Part shown: in pieces, positions 8,473 to 15,874 of the stretch | Layout: each line of letters starts with the position of its first letter | How positions within the stretch are numbered: position 1 is the first letter of the stretch | NCBI GenBank assembly: GCA_022827945.1 | Contig: JAJEIT010000019.1 | Location: forward strand, 1 to 34,845 | Source: Dehalococcoidia bacterium | GTDB lineage: Bacteria > Chloroflexota > Dehalococcoidia > Tepidiformales > Tepidiformaceae | Reading direction: 5' to 3' | DNA length: 34,845 nucleotides | Made by a program: the position numbers and the translations under genes | Notes under the pieces: generated by a model | What the model was told of the DNA's origin: nothing | The model's database searches: none | The model's input: the letters and a program-made list of their open reading frames with translations, nothing else

Positions 8473-8676
8473 ATGAGCGGCATCGATACGAGCGCGAGCT
8501 ACCTCTACACCGCCGTCCTCTCCGCGGATGACGCTGCTTCCCTCGACGAGGCCACGGACGCGTGGCTCAACGACCACATTGCGAACGAGGTCGTCTCCAT
8601 GCAGCTCGCCCCCGGCGGTGATCGCCTTCACCTGCTCATCATCTACAAGGGCGAGCGAAGGGTGCGCCGCGCGTGA
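8473..8676 (+). CDS. small protein, weakly Cse60-like
   Basis: A 67-aa acidic-to-neutral protein. The pattern is an N-terminal beta strand (YLYTAVLS), a helix (DEATDAWLNDHIAN), then EVVSMQLAPGGDRLHLLIIYKG. It resembles the small Cse60 family, known from sporulating Firmicutes, which ends in a similar strand followed by LIIY. This is a pattern resemblance by eye, not a demonstrated homology, and function is unknown. The stop overlaps the GTG of the following cupin gene by 4 bases (GTGA), so the two are very likely translationally coupled and may act together. Confidence 0.7.
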   Translation: MSGIDTSASYLYTAVLSADDAASLDEATDAWLNDHIANEVVSMQLAPGGDRLHLLIIYKGERRVRRA

Positions 8677-9023
8677 GCAAGTTCGTCCGTACCCGCAACA
8701 ACGCCGCCGGCAAGGCCGTCATCGAGGAGAACCGCGAGCTCCCCGACACCCGCGCCCACGACTTCGAGGTGCCCGCTGGCATCGACGGCCGCTGGCTCAT
8801 CGTCGAGTTCGAGCCCGGCCAGACGACCGGCTGGCACGCCGTCCACTGCGACGTCTACGTCTACATCGCGAAGGGCCAGCTTGAGTTCGCCCTTGACGGC
8901 GGCGAGTCCGTGACCGTCTACGAGGGCGACCTCGTCATCGAGGGCGACAACACCCTCCACTCGTGGACCAACACCGGCGACGGCCCCGCGAAGGTCTCCG
9001 CGATCGAGGTCGACCTGCCTTAG
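8673..9023 (+). CDS. single-domain cupin protein
   Basis: A 116-aa small beta-barrel of the cupin superfamily. Motif 1 is GQTTGWHAVHCDVYVYIAKG with potential metal ligands H55 and H58, followed by the acidic/aromatic strand. Motif 2 is GDLVIEGDNTLHSWTNTG with H96. The usual Glu of motif 1 is not at its standard place, so metal binding is plausible but the reaction is unknown. Small cupins of this sort act as dioxygenases, isomerases or ligand sensors. GTG start overlapping the previous gene. A terminator-like hairpin follows the stop directly. Confidence 0.82.
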   Translation: MSKFVRTRNNAAGKAVIEENRELPDTRAHDFEVPAGIDGRWLIVEFEPGQTTGWHAVHCDVYVYIAKGQLEFALDGGESVTVYEGDLVIEGDNTLHSWTNTGDGPAKVSAIEVDLP

Positions 9024-9024
9024 G

Positions 9025-9047
9025 AGGGCGCTGGAGTCCGGCGCCCT
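9025..9047 (+). terminator. hairpin after the cupin gene
   Basis: AGGGCGC (9025-9031) pairs perfectly with GCGCCCT (9041-9047) around a 9-nt loop, beginning 2 nt after the cupin stop. There is no T-tract, so it is a candidate for a GC-rich terminator or mRNA-end structure. The rest of the gap to 9219 shows only a relatively A/T-rich patch around 9100-9125 with the palindrome GTGTACAC (9100-9107) and a TACACT box, possibly the promoter of the next gene. Confidence 0.5.
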
Positions 9048-9219
9048 GTGCTCCGATGCGGAAAATGCTGGGTAGGTTGCCCCGGATAGTTGCGCGGTCG
9101 TGTACACTAATAGTCGAAAAACAAGGACAGTGCTGGGGAAGGCAAGCGGAGATGCGCCAACGAGAGGCACGGATTCCAGTCGAACCCAGTCACCGGAAGT
9201 CCAGGTGAGCTGACACGCC

Positions 9220-9456
9220 ATGGTCACGCTGGATACGCATGAAGCCGTCACCAAGCTTCAGGACGCAGGCGCCCCCGAGCCGCTCGCGAAGGCTGCGGTG
9301 GAGGTCATCGACGGCGGGATCGAGAAGGGCCAACAGGGGCTCGTGACCGAGGCGATCCTCTACAAGGCGCTTCTGGCCCAATCCGGCATCATGTTTGGGC
9401 TCATGCTCGGCATTGCCGCCGCCTCTCTCGGCATTGCGCACTGGATGTTCGGCTAG
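9220..9456 (+). CDS. small DUF1640/MCUR1-like membrane-anchored protein
   Basis: A 78-aa protein. The N-terminal half (LDTHEAVTKLQDAGAPEPLAKAAVEVI) matches the start of the DUF1640/CCDC90 coiled-coil family, whose members open with a similar T-D-T-x-x-x-V-x-x-L-x-x-A-G pattern. The long coiled coil typical of the family is almost absent here. The C-terminus is one hydrophobic helix (GIMFGLMLGIAAASLGIAHWMFG) that would anchor it in the membrane. AGGTGAG about 10 nt before the ATG can act as the Shine-Dalgarno. The family's bacterial function is not established. It is monocistronic and converges on the VOC gene. Confidence 0.72.
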   Translation: MVTLDTHEAVTKLQDAGAPEPLAKAAVEVIDGGIEKGQQGLVTEAILYKALLAQSGIMFGLMLGIAAASLGIAHWMFG

Positions 9457-9467
9457 CTCTTGTTCAC

Positions 9468-9507
9468 CCTCCGAGGGACCGGCACCGTGTCAGCCGGCAG
9501 TCGGAGG
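9468..9507. terminator. two-tier hairpin between the convergent DUF1640-like and VOC genes
   Basis: The outer stem is CCTCCGA (9468-9474) with TCGGAGG (9501-9507). The inner stem is CCGGC (9479-9483) with GCCGG (9493-9497), around a 9-nt loop. It sits 11 nt after the plus-strand stop and 35 nt after the minus-strand stop, so it can serve both transcripts. No T-tract is present. Confidence 0.5.
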
Positions 9508-9542
9508 ATCCTGGGTAGCTGGCGGAACTACGTAAACAGTCC

Positions 9543-9992
9543 CTAGCTCGCGCTCGCCGGCACCGGCGCCTGCGACAGCAGCTCGATCGTGTTCCCGTCC
9601 GGGTCCCAGCCGTACACCACGCGGATCCCCCCGTCGTAGTCCAGCACCTCGGACTTGAACTCCATGCCCGCCGCCTTCAGCCGCGCGTACTCCTCGTCCG
9701 CCGAGTCCACCATCAGGCAGATGTGGAAGCCGCCCACGTCCGACGTGCGCAGCGGGTTGTGGTCGTATCCGGTCGGGGCGTCGTACTTGATCACTTCGAG
9801 CGAGTAGTCGTTCAGGCGCAGCACCGCCGCCGTGATGTCCGCTCCGGGAATGGCCTGCAGCGTCTCGATGAACTCGTTGTCGAGGTGCAGGCGCGTGCCC
9901 GTGTCCTCGAAGCCGAGCAGCTTGTAGAAGGCGACCGCGCGATCAAGATCGCGCACCGTGATCGAGGTGTGGCCCACTCCGCGGATGCCCAT
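9543..9992 (-). CDS. VOC (glyoxalase/dioxygenase superfamily) protein
   Basis: A 149-aa protein with two beta-alpha-beta-beta-beta modules typical of the vicinal-oxygen-chelate fold. The first contains VGHTSITVRDLDRAVAFYKLLGFEDTG and the second GGFHICLMVDSADEEYARLKAAG, ending in YGWDPDGNTIELL. Metal-ligand candidates are the His of VGHTS, the Glu of SLEVIKY, the His of GFHICL and the Glu of TIELL, so all four positions are filled. It could be a lactoylglutathione-lyase-like, epimerase-like or ring-cleavage enzyme; sequence alone does not decide. The ATG is used because an upstream extension is only frame read-through into the SDR gene. It is last in a co-directional minus-strand block with an SDR 35 nt upstream. 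Confidence 0.83.
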   Translation of the reverse strand: MGIRGVGHTSITVRDLDRAVAFYKLLGFEDTGTRLHLDNEFIETLQAIPGADITAAVLRLNDYSLEVIKYDAPTGYDHNPLRTSDVGGFHICLMVDSADEEYARLKAAGMEFKSEVLDYDGGIRVVYGWDPDGNTIELLSQAPVPASAS

Positions 9993-10027
9993 CGCTGTCC
10001 CCCTGGCGTGTGCTGAGGGAACGGATG

Positions 10028-10789
10028 CTAGCGGATGGTGACGCCCGAATCGACCATCAGCCCGTTCCCGATGACGTACCCGGCGCTTTCCTCGCCCAGG
10101 AGGAACGCGCACGCCTCCGCGATGTCGCGCGGGCCGCAGATGGCGCCGGTCGCCGTCTGCTGGGCCATGCGCTCGCGTGCCCCCTCTTCTTCGAGGATGT
10201 CCTCCGTCATGCCGCTCTCGACGAACCCCGGGCAGATGTAGTTGACGCGGATGCCGTGCGGGAGCAGCTCGATCGCCATCGAACGCGAGAGCGCCGCCAC
10301 CCCGCCCTTCGAGGCGGAGTAGGCGGCCAGGTTCGGCAGGCCCAGCACGGCCGCCACCGAGGCGATGTTCACGATCGCGCCCTTGCGGCCGTCCGCCACC
10401 ATCGAGCTCGCCACCGCGTGCCCGATGACGAACGTGCCCGTCAGGTTCACGTCGATCACCTCGCGCCACGTCTCCAGATCCGTCTCCAGGGAACCCGCGT
10501 AGCGAAGAATGGCGCCGCAGTGCACCAGCCCGTCGATGCCGCCCCAGGCGGAGCGCACCTGCGCGACCAGCCGCTCGACCGCCTCGGGGTCGGCCACGCT
10601 GATGGGCTCGGCGATGACGTCGGCGCCGGCGTCCCGTAGCGTCCGCTCCGCCTCCGCCAGGCCCGCCGCCGCCGGGTCGACGATCGCCACACGCGCGCCC
10701 CGTTCGGCGAGCAGCTCGGCCACGCCCCGACCCATCCCCGAGGCCGCCCCCGTGACGATGATCACCTTCCCCTCGAACGACGCGCTCAT
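10028..10789 (-). CDS. SDR family NAD(P)-dependent oxidoreductase
   Basis: A classical short-chain dehydrogenase of 253 aa. The nucleotide-binding TGAASGMG lies at residues 13-20 and the catalytic set is S144 (NIASV), Y157 and K161 (YSASK). The segment VNLTGTF and the proline/glycine CPGF after the active site are also present. An aspartate at the end of strand 2 (IVDP, D38) suggests NAD rather than NADP. The substrate is an unknown alcohol or ketone. It lies 25 nt downstream of the first beta-barrel protein gene and 35 nt upstream of the VOC gene. It is therefore probably part of the same transcript and pathway. Confidence 0.92.
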   Translation of the reverse strand: MSASFEGKVIIVTGAASGMGRGVAELLAERGARVAIVDPAAAGLAEAERTLRDAGADVIAEPISVADPEAVERLVAQVRSAWGGIDGLVHCGAILRYAGSLETDLETWREVIDVNLTGTFVIGHAVASSMVADGRKGAIVNIASVAAVLGLPNLAAYSASKGGVAALSRSMAIELLPHGIRVNYICPGFVESGMTEDILEEEGARERMAQQTATGAICGPRDIAEACAFLLGEESAGYVIGNGLMVDSGVTIR

Positions 10790-10814
10790 GCGGCCCTCGC
10801 TCCGGGCCGACGCA

Positions 10815-11990
10815 CTACTCGAATCCCCACTGGGGAAGCGGTGGCGTGCCGCTCATCTCCATGTGGCCGATCCCCTCGCGGCCGTTGAAGCGGCAGCGAA
10901 CGGCGTGCTCCCCGTCCCAGAGCTGGTGCGCGAAGCTGTCGTACGTCGAGTAGTCGCTCAGGTCGTACTTGTCGTACTCCTCGTGCCAGTCGCCCTGCCA
11001 GCCCCCCAGGAACCGCGGCTGGCCGTAGCCCTCGCCCCGGATGTGGCGGGTGGAGTTCGGCTTGATGATCTCGAACTCGAGGTCGTACTCCGTGCCGAAC
11101 TCGTCGATGAGCGTGATCTGCGCTTCCTGGAACTTCTTCGTCCCCGGCTGCGCCACGATGTCGATGTTCGTGAAGTCGACGATGCGGATCTCCTGGCGCG
11201 GGTCGTCGATGCGCCACGTAACCGCCCCGTCGAAGTGGCTGCCGCGGTTGTCCGCGAGTGTCCCGCCGAGGCGCGGCTTGCCCATGAACTCGTCCATCCA
11301 CCACCAGAAGCCGATGTCGTCGAACTGGATGTGGCTGTGCCAGTGGATGCGGCCCGCGCCCCGCGGCGAGACGCCTCCGCCGCCCGGCGCCGGGCCCGTC
11401 CAGCCCTGCCATCGCTCCCCGCCGAGGCTCGCCCAGCAGCGGTCGCGCTGGCCCCACGTGTTCTCGTGGTTCACCTCGTACGTCACGCCGTCGACGTTCA
11501 GCTCGCCCGTCCAGCGCCCCATGATCTCGAAGTAGGGCAGCAGCCCAGGGAGCGTGGGTGAGCCCGCGAACGCGATCGGCGTGCGCGTCTGAACGGGACG
11601 CAGGTACGTGTCCATCGTCAGGTCGTAGCTGATGCCCCAGTGGTTGTCCGGCGAGAGCGTGAAGCGCGCCTTCCGCAACGGATCGATGACCTCCATTGAG
11701 GCGGGACCCACCTGCTGGTTGGTGCGCGCCGACTTGTAGCCGTCCCGCTCGATCGTGCTCGAGTAGCGCAGGTTGTACTGCGTGTCGCCGTGAACAATGA
11801 TCTGGCCGTTTTCGATCATTCCGGTGTTCGGCCAGACCGGCCAGTTGGCGCCCACGATCCAGCGCCCCTCGGTGTCCATGCACTGGAACCAGTGCTGGTC
11901 CACGTAGCGCGGGTCCGTGTCCCGGAGCGCGTCCACGGGGCTCGGTGTCTGGTGATAGAAGTGTTCGTCCAGCTCGGTCAGCATCGTCAT
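10815..11990 (-). CDS. CrtC/AttH-like beta-barrel protein, paralogue A (DUF7064/7065-like), function unknown
   Basis: A 391-aa protein with no signal peptide, rich in Trp, Tyr and Asp. It contains the hallmark NTWGQRDRCWAS, comparable to the conserved (G)xRDxxWG of hydroxyneurosporene-synthase (CrtC)/AttH lipocalin-like proteins. It also has SHIQFDDIGFWWWMDEF and a C-terminal GEGYGQPRFLGGW. The whole length aligns by eye with the neighbouring paralogue: the start TELD, WxDxxWF, VIDPLRKARFTL, and G-GYG-P-F near the end. GAGGAGAAG lies 7-8 nt before the ATG. CrtC-type enzymes hydrate isoprenoid double bonds, and a hydratase or lipid-binding role would fit the surrounding beta-oxidation-type genes. 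That is inference only. Confidence 0.75.
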   Translation of the reverse strand: MTMLTELDEHFYHQTPSPVDALRDTDPRYVDQHWFQCMDTEGRWIVGANWPVWPNTGMIENGQIIVHGDTQYNLRYSSTIERDGYKSARTNQQVGPASMEVIDPLRKARFTLSPDNHWGISYDLTMDTYLRPVQTRTPIAFAGSPTLPGLLPYFEIMGRWTGELNVDGVTYEVNHENTWGQRDRCWASLGGERWQGWTGPAPGGGGVSPRGAGRIHWHSHIQFDDIGFWWWMDEFMGKPRLGGTLADNRGSHFDGAVTWRIDDPRQEIRIVDFTNIDIVAQPGTKKFQEAQITLIDEFGTEYDLEFEIIKPNSTRHIRGEGYGQPRFLGGWQGDWHEEYDKYDLSDYSTYDSFAHQLWDGEHAVRCRFNGREGIGHMEMSGTPPLPQWGFE

Positions 11991-12013
11991 CGCTCTTCTC
12001 CTCGCTCCCTCGC

Positions 12014-13129
12014 CTAGATGCTCAGGCGGACCACGCCGTACGCGGTCTGCTCTCCCGCCGTGATCTCGCAGAAGTGCTCGATCGCGAACGGGTTGATGTG
12101 GCCGGAGTCGTTGTCGACCAACCCCGCGACGGTTCCCACATCGGTCGTGTCGTGCGTCTCGCTCTGGGCGACGCCGTCCTTGTACTCGATGTGGCGGAAG
12201 TCGGGATGCCCGTACCCGAGCCCCTTCGCGTAGATGGTCGTGAGCGGCTTCAGGCTGAGCTCGTGCGTTCCCCCGTCCCGGTCCAGAAGGGAGGCGCTGC
12301 CGCCCTTGAGCCGCTTGCCGTCCATCTCGAACTGCAGGTCCAGGTCGGCGCCGCTGATGCGGAGTGGGTCGCCCTCGCCGTGCGGCCCCGCGAGACAGCC
12401 GTCGAGGCGCGTCACGCCGGTGTCGTCGCCGAGTCCGCCGGTGGCGGACGTTCCGCCGCCTTCCGGCTCGATCTGCCAGACCCACCCGGAGAGCGGTCCG
12501 GCGGTCGCGACCATCCAGAACGAGCGGCTGCCGATCGAGCTCGGCGGCCGCCCGAGGTGGGGCACCTGTCCGAACACGGGCCGCACCCCCCACGAGCGCT
12601 CGCGCGCCCCAATCGCGCCCTCGACGGCGATCGTCTCGCCCTCGACGGTCACGCTGCCGCTGGCCGTGCCCGCCTGCGAGTACTGGTACAGGTCCCAGAT
12701 CACCTGGCGCCCGTCGCGCCGGTGCTGGACCGGGCCCGCGACCTCCATCGGCTGCAGGTCCGACGAGAACTCCAGGTCGAAGCTGATGGCCTGGCCCTCC
12801 GCCGGCTCCAGCGCGAAGCGCCACGAGCGAAACGGATCGACGATCTCGGCGGTGATGCCGCCGACCTCGCGACGGTCGCGGTCGCCCTCGACACGCCGCC
12901 CGAAGCGCACGTCGTACTGCTTGCCCCCGTAGGCGACGCTCGCCGCGGCGTCCATGGTGGCGGTCGGGGGATAGACCCCCATGTGGCCCGCCACGCTGAG
13001 CGAGCCGTCCGTCGTCCCGATGTGGAACCAGAGCTCGTCGACCCAGCGCGGATTGCGCCCCTCGACGTGCTCCATGTTCTCGATGATCTGGTGGATGGCG
13101 TAATCGTCCAGTTCGGTTGCCACGGTCAC
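12014..13129 (-). CDS. CrtC/AttH-like beta-barrel protein, paralogue B (DUF7064/7065-like), function unknown
   Basis: A 371-aa cytoplasmic-looking protein, first gene of the twin pair. Conserved landmarks are WVDELWFHIG, VDPFRSWRF, GARERSWGVRP (the RDxxWG-type motif, with E for D) and YAKGLGYGHPDFRHIEY. It aligns along its length with the 391-aa neighbour but is clearly diverged, so the duplication is old and the two may form a heteromer or act on successive substrates. It starts at GTG 13129; a second GTG at 13123 sits at a better distance (6 nt) from the GAAGGG Shine-Dalgarno and may be the true start. A recognisable promoter lies upstream. The 23-nt gap to paralogue A indicates co-transcription. 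Confidence 0.75.
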   Translation of the reverse strand: MTVATELDDYAIHQIIENMEHVEGRNPRWVDELWFHIGTTDGSLSVAGHMGVYPPTATMDAAASVAYGGKQYDVRFGRRVEGDRDRREVGGITAEIVDPFRSWRFALEPAEGQAISFDLEFSSDLQPMEVAGPVQHRRDGRQVIWDLYQYSQAGTASGSVTVEGETIAVEGAIGARERSWGVRPVFGQVPHLGRPPSSIGSRSFWMVATAGPLSGWVWQIEPEGGGTSATGGLGDDTGVTRLDGCLAGPHGEGDPLRISGADLDLQFEMDGKRLKGGSASLLDRDGGTHELSLKPLTTIYAKGLGYGHPDFRHIEYKDGVAQSETHDTTDVGTVAGLVDNDSGHINPFAIEHFCEITAGEQTAYGVVRLSI

Positions 13130-13147
13130 CCCTTCGTCGCGGTTGTG

Positions 13148-13165
13148 CGGGCGCGACCGCGCCCG
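13148..13165 (-). promoter_or_regulatory. hairpin in the 5' leader of the twin beta-barrel operon
   Basis: CGGGCGC (13148-13154) and GCGCCCG (13159-13165) form a perfect 7-bp stem with a 4-nt loop, between the proposed promoter and the start codon. It could be an attenuator or just a consequence of high GC. No T-tract follows. Confidence 0.3.
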
Positions 13166-13182
13166 ACCGCGAAAGCCCCGCG

Positions 13183-13211
13183 AATCTAGACGAGCGGCGG
13201 GCGCCTTTCAA
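13183..13211 (-). promoter_or_regulatory. sigma-70-like promoter of the twin beta-barrel / SDR / VOC operon
   Basis: On the minus strand TTGAAA (13206-13211) and TAGATT (13183-13188) are separated by exactly 17 nt. The boxes match consensus at 5 of 6 and 4 of 6 positions, among the best in the window. The predicted leader is about 45-50 nt and ends in GAAGGG before the GTG. The promoter separates this unit from the upstream enoyl-CoA hydratase gene. Confidence 0.55.
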
Positions 13212-13267
13212 TGCGCCCACGGTGTTCAGCCGCCTGCGAGATGGGCTCTGGTGCCGTGAAAGTGTCC

Positions 13268-14041
13268 CTATCGACCCTTGAACGTGGCGGCGCGCCGCTC
13301 CTGGAAGGCGGCCACGCCTTCTTTCGCGTCCTCGGTGTAGGCGAGGTCGTCGAACAGGTCGTGCTCAAGCTGGAGGCCATCCGCGAGGGACATGTCGAGC
13401 CCCTCGCGCATCGCCCGCTTGGCCGCGCGCAGCGCCAGCGGACCGCGCGAGCAGAGCGTCTCCGCCAGCTGGCGAGCCGCGGCCTGCAGCCGGTCGGGCG
13501 GAACAACCTGGTTCACGAGCCCGTACTGGTGCGCCGTCTCCGCGCCGATCTGGTCGCCAGAGAAGACGATCCCGGCTGCGATCGCCCAGGGCAACTCGCG
13601 CGCCAGCCGCTGCGTCGCGCCCCAGCCCGGGATGAAGCCGAGGGTGATCTCGGGCGCGCCCAGGCGCGCGCCCTCGGCCGCGATGCGCAGATCGCACGCC
13701 AGCACGATCTCGAGGCCGCCGCCGAGCGCGAGGCCGTTCACGGCCGCGATGAGGGGCTTCGTGACCGTCTGGCCGCGCATAATCGTGTCGGGTTCGTCGT
13801 AGCGGTTCCCGCGCGGGTCGTCGATCAATGTCGGAATCGTTTCCTTCAGGTCCGCGCCCGCGCTGAACGCCCGTCCCCCCGCACCCGTGACAATGCCCAC
13901 CCAGACATCGTCGTCCGCCTCGAGCTTCGCGCACGCCTCGGAGAACTCGCTCCACGTCTCGAGATCGATCGAGTTGAGGGCATCCGGTCGGTTGATGGTG
14001 ATGGTCGCGATGTGATCGCTGACTTCGTACAGCAGTGCCAC
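13268..14041 (-). CDS. enoyl-CoA hydratase/isomerase family protein
   Basis: A 257-aa crotonase-fold enzyme that adds water to trans-2-enoyl-CoA in beta-oxidation-like pathways. The oxyanion-hole segments FSAGADL and GLALGGGLEI are present. Both glutamates needed for hydratase activity are kept: E111 in GGLEIVLACD and E131 in APEITLGFIPG. The usual PGAGG reads PGWGA here. The start is GTG with GGGAGG 5 nt upstream. It is 12 bases downstream of the 3-hydroxyacyl-CoA dehydrogenase gene, and the pair would catalyse consecutive steps (hydration, then oxidation). The chain-length or ring substrate is not evident. Confidence 0.92.
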   Translation of the reverse strand: MALLYEVSDHIATITINRPDALNSIDLETWSEFSEACAKLEADDDVWVGIVTGAGGRAFSAGADLKETIPTLIDDPRGNRYDEPDTIMRGQTVTKPLIAAVNGLALGGGLEIVLACDLRIAAEGARLGAPEITLGFIPGWGATQRLARELPWAIAAGIVFSGDQIGAETAHQYGLVNQVVPPDRLQAAARQLAETLCSRGPLALRAAKRAMREGLDMSLADGLQLEHDLFDDLAYTEDAKEGVAAFQERRAATFKGR

Positions 14042-14053
14042 GCCTGCCTCCCG

Positions 14054-14905
14054 TTAGTTGTATTCGAAGAATCCGCGGCCGCTCTTGCGGCCAAGGTGGC
14101 CGAGCGAGACGAGCCGTCGCAGCGTTGTTGGCGCCTTGAATCGCGCTTCGCCGTATTCCTCGAACATGGCGTCGCTGATGTGGATCATCGTGTCCAGCCC
14201 GATCAGGTCCGCTGTCGCCAGCGGTCCCAGCGCGTGGTTCAGCCCCACCTTGCAGGCCTGGTCGACATCCTCGGCCGAGGCGATGCCGCCCTCGACCATG
14301 TGGATGGCGTCGAAAATGAACGGCACCAGCAGCCGGTTCACGATGAATCCCGGCGAGTCCTTCACCCGCACGGTCAGCCGGTCGATCGAGTCGCAGAAGG
14401 CCATGGCCGCGTCGATCGTCTCCTGTGAGGTGCTCTCCGAGGAGATCACCTCCACCAGCGGCAGCACCGTCGGCGGATTGAAGAAGTGGATGCCGATGAC
14501 CTGCTCGGGCCGCCCCGAAGAAGCCGCCATCTCGCTCAGCGAGAGCGATGACGTGTTGCTCGCAAGGATCGCCTCCGGCTTGCAGACCTCCCCGAGCTGC
14601 TCGAAGAGGTCCTTCTTGAGGGGCAACTCTTCGACCACCGCCTCGATCACGAGGTCACTCTCGGCGAAGCCATCGACGCTCTCGACGCCCTTCAGGCGGG
14701 CCAGCGTGCGGTCGTGCCGCTCGCGGCTCAGCCGCCCGCGCTCGACCTGGCGACCGAGCCGGCGCTTGATCGTCGCCAGCCCCTGCTCGAGGCGCTCGGG
14801 TTCTGATTCAGTCACGCGGACGCGGTACCCGTGCGCCGCGCAGATCTGGGCGATTCCCGCGCCCATGATCCCGCAGCCGACCACGCCCACTTCCCGGATG
14901 GTCAT
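14054..14905 (-). CDS. 3-hydroxyacyl-CoA (3-hydroxybutyryl-CoA) dehydrogenase
   Basis: NAD-dependent oxidation of (S)-3-hydroxyacyl-CoA to 3-ketoacyl-CoA. The 283-aa protein has the Rossmann motif GCGIMG (10-15), SNTSSLSLSEMA, the catalytic dyad H140 (GIHFFNP) and E152 (LVEVI), and PGFIVNRLLVPF. It closes with GLDTMIHISDAMFEEYGEARFKAP and the typical C-terminus GHLGRKSGRGFFEYN. Length is that of the stand-alone Hbd/FadB2 type. I chose the ATG before TIREVGVV because GGAAGGGAAG precedes it. It lies directly upstream of the enoyl-CoA hydratase gene. No acyl-CoA dehydrogenase or thiolase is in the window, so the pathway is incomplete here. Confidence 0.94.
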   Translation of the reverse strand: MTIREVGVVGCGIMGAGIAQICAAHGYRVRVTESEPERLEQGLATIKRRLGRQVERGRLSRERHDRTLARLKGVESVDGFAESDLVIEAVVEELPLKKDLFEQLGEVCKPEAILASNTSSLSLSEMAASSGRPEQVIGIHFFNPPTVLPLVEVISSESTSQETIDAAMAFCDSIDRLTVRVKDSPGFIVNRLLVPFIFDAIHMVEGGIASAEDVDQACKVGLNHALGPLATADLIGLDTMIHISDAMFEEYGEARFKAPTTLRRLVSLGHLGRKSGRGFFEYN

Positions 14906-14989
14906 CGTCTTCCCTTCCTGGCCACCATGCCCGCCCAACCGGCGAGCCGCCGTGCATTGTCGCACACGAGTTGCGATCGCTTCGGGCGA

Positions 14990-15874
14990 TCAGGCGATCT
15001 CGTGTCCCGCCAGCACCTCCAGCGCCTTTACCAGGCCCGAGTGGTCGAGGTCGCTCCAGCCCTGCGCCGCACAGGCATTCATCAGCTCCTGTGCCGTGGC
15101 AGCGTTCGGCAGGCTGATGCCCAGCGCCCGCGCGCCCTGCAGCGCCAGCCCCAGATCCTTCTGGTGCAGCGCGATGCGGAAGCCGGGGTCGAACGTGCGC
15201 TCCACCATGCGCTGCCCGTGCACCTCGAGGATGCGCGATCCGGCGAAGCCGCCCATCAGCGCCTCCCGCACCCGCGCCGGGTCCACCCCCGCCTTCGAGG
15301 CGAACAGAAGCGCCTCCCCCACCGCCTCGATCGTGAGCGCCACGATGATCTGGTTCGCCACCTTGCAGGTCTGGCCTGCCCCCACGTCGCCGACCAGCGT
15401 GATGTTCGCGCCCATCAGCTCGAGCAGGGGACGCGCCCGCTCGAACGTCTCGCCGCTGCCGCCCGCCATGATCGTGAGGCTGGCCCCCTTTGCCCCTACC
15501 TCGCCCCCGGAGACGGGCGCATCCAGGTAGTCGCAGCCCTTCTCGGCGATGCGCTCGGCGAACTGCTTCGTCTCGATCGGCGAGATCGAGCTCATGTCGA
15601 TGACGGTGGTGCCCGCCTGCAGTCCCTCCGCCACGCCGCCCGCCCCGAACAGCACGTCCGCCACGTCGGGCGTGTCCGGAACCATCGTGATCACGACTTC
15701 GCTTCGCGAGGCCGCCTCCGCCGCTGTCGCGCACTCGACCGCGCCCCCCTCCAGTAGCTCCGCCGGCAGCGGCGAGACGTGCCGGACGACGAACAGTTCG
15801 TGGCCTGCCGCCTGCAGGTGGCCCGCCATCGGCCGCCCCATGATCCCCAGCCCGATAAACGCGATTCGTGTCAT
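14990..15874 (-). CDS. NAD(P)-binding beta-hydroxyacid dehydrogenase, tartronate-semialdehyde-reductase-like
   Basis: A 294-aa member of the 3-hydroxyisobutyrate / 2-hydroxy-3-oxopropionate reductase family. Dinucleotide motif GLGIMGRPM (8-16), substrate segment DAPVSGGEVGAKGASLTIMAGG (split across about 118-139), catalytic K171 with N174 in GQTCKVANQ, and C-terminal KDLGLAL are intact. Its stop-start neighbour hydroxypyruvate isomerase overlaps by 4 nt (ATGA). That strongly favours the GarR/GlxR role: tartronate semialdehyde to glycerate, downstream of glyoxylate carboligase or hydroxypyruvate. 3-hydroxyisobutyrate dehydrogenase remains an alternative. Second gene of the two-gene operon. Confidence 0.88.
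   Translation of the reverse strand: MTRIAFIGLGIMGRPMAGHLQAAGHELFVVRHVSPLPAELLEGGAVECATAAEAASRSEVVITMVPDTPDVADVLFGAGGVAEGLQAGTTVIDMSSISPIETKQFAERIAEKGCDYLDAPVSGGEVGAKGASLTIMAGGSGETFERARPLLELMGANITLVGDVGAGQTCKVANQIIVALTIEAVGEALLFASKAGVDPARVREALMGGFAGSRILEVHGQRMVERTFDPGFRIALHQKDLGLALQGARALGISLPNAATAQELMNACAAQGWSDLDHSGLVKALEVLAGHEIA

Noticed and set aside
9100-9107. GTGTACAC palindrome as a regulator binding site
   Set aside because: Only 8 bases, with no second copy or regulator gene nearby; kept only as a remark.
9110-9219. Minus-strand stretch GGGTTCGACTGGAATCC resembling a tRNA T-arm or tmRNA 5' end
   Set aside because: The flanking bases do not pair as a T-stem, no acceptor or anticodon arms fit, and the space is too small for a tmRNA.
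13130-13220. Upstream extension (801-codon frame) joining the two beta-barrel genes into one protein
   Set aside because: The frame covers paralogue B only in the wrong phase; paralogue A has its own Shine-Dalgarno and start at 11990.
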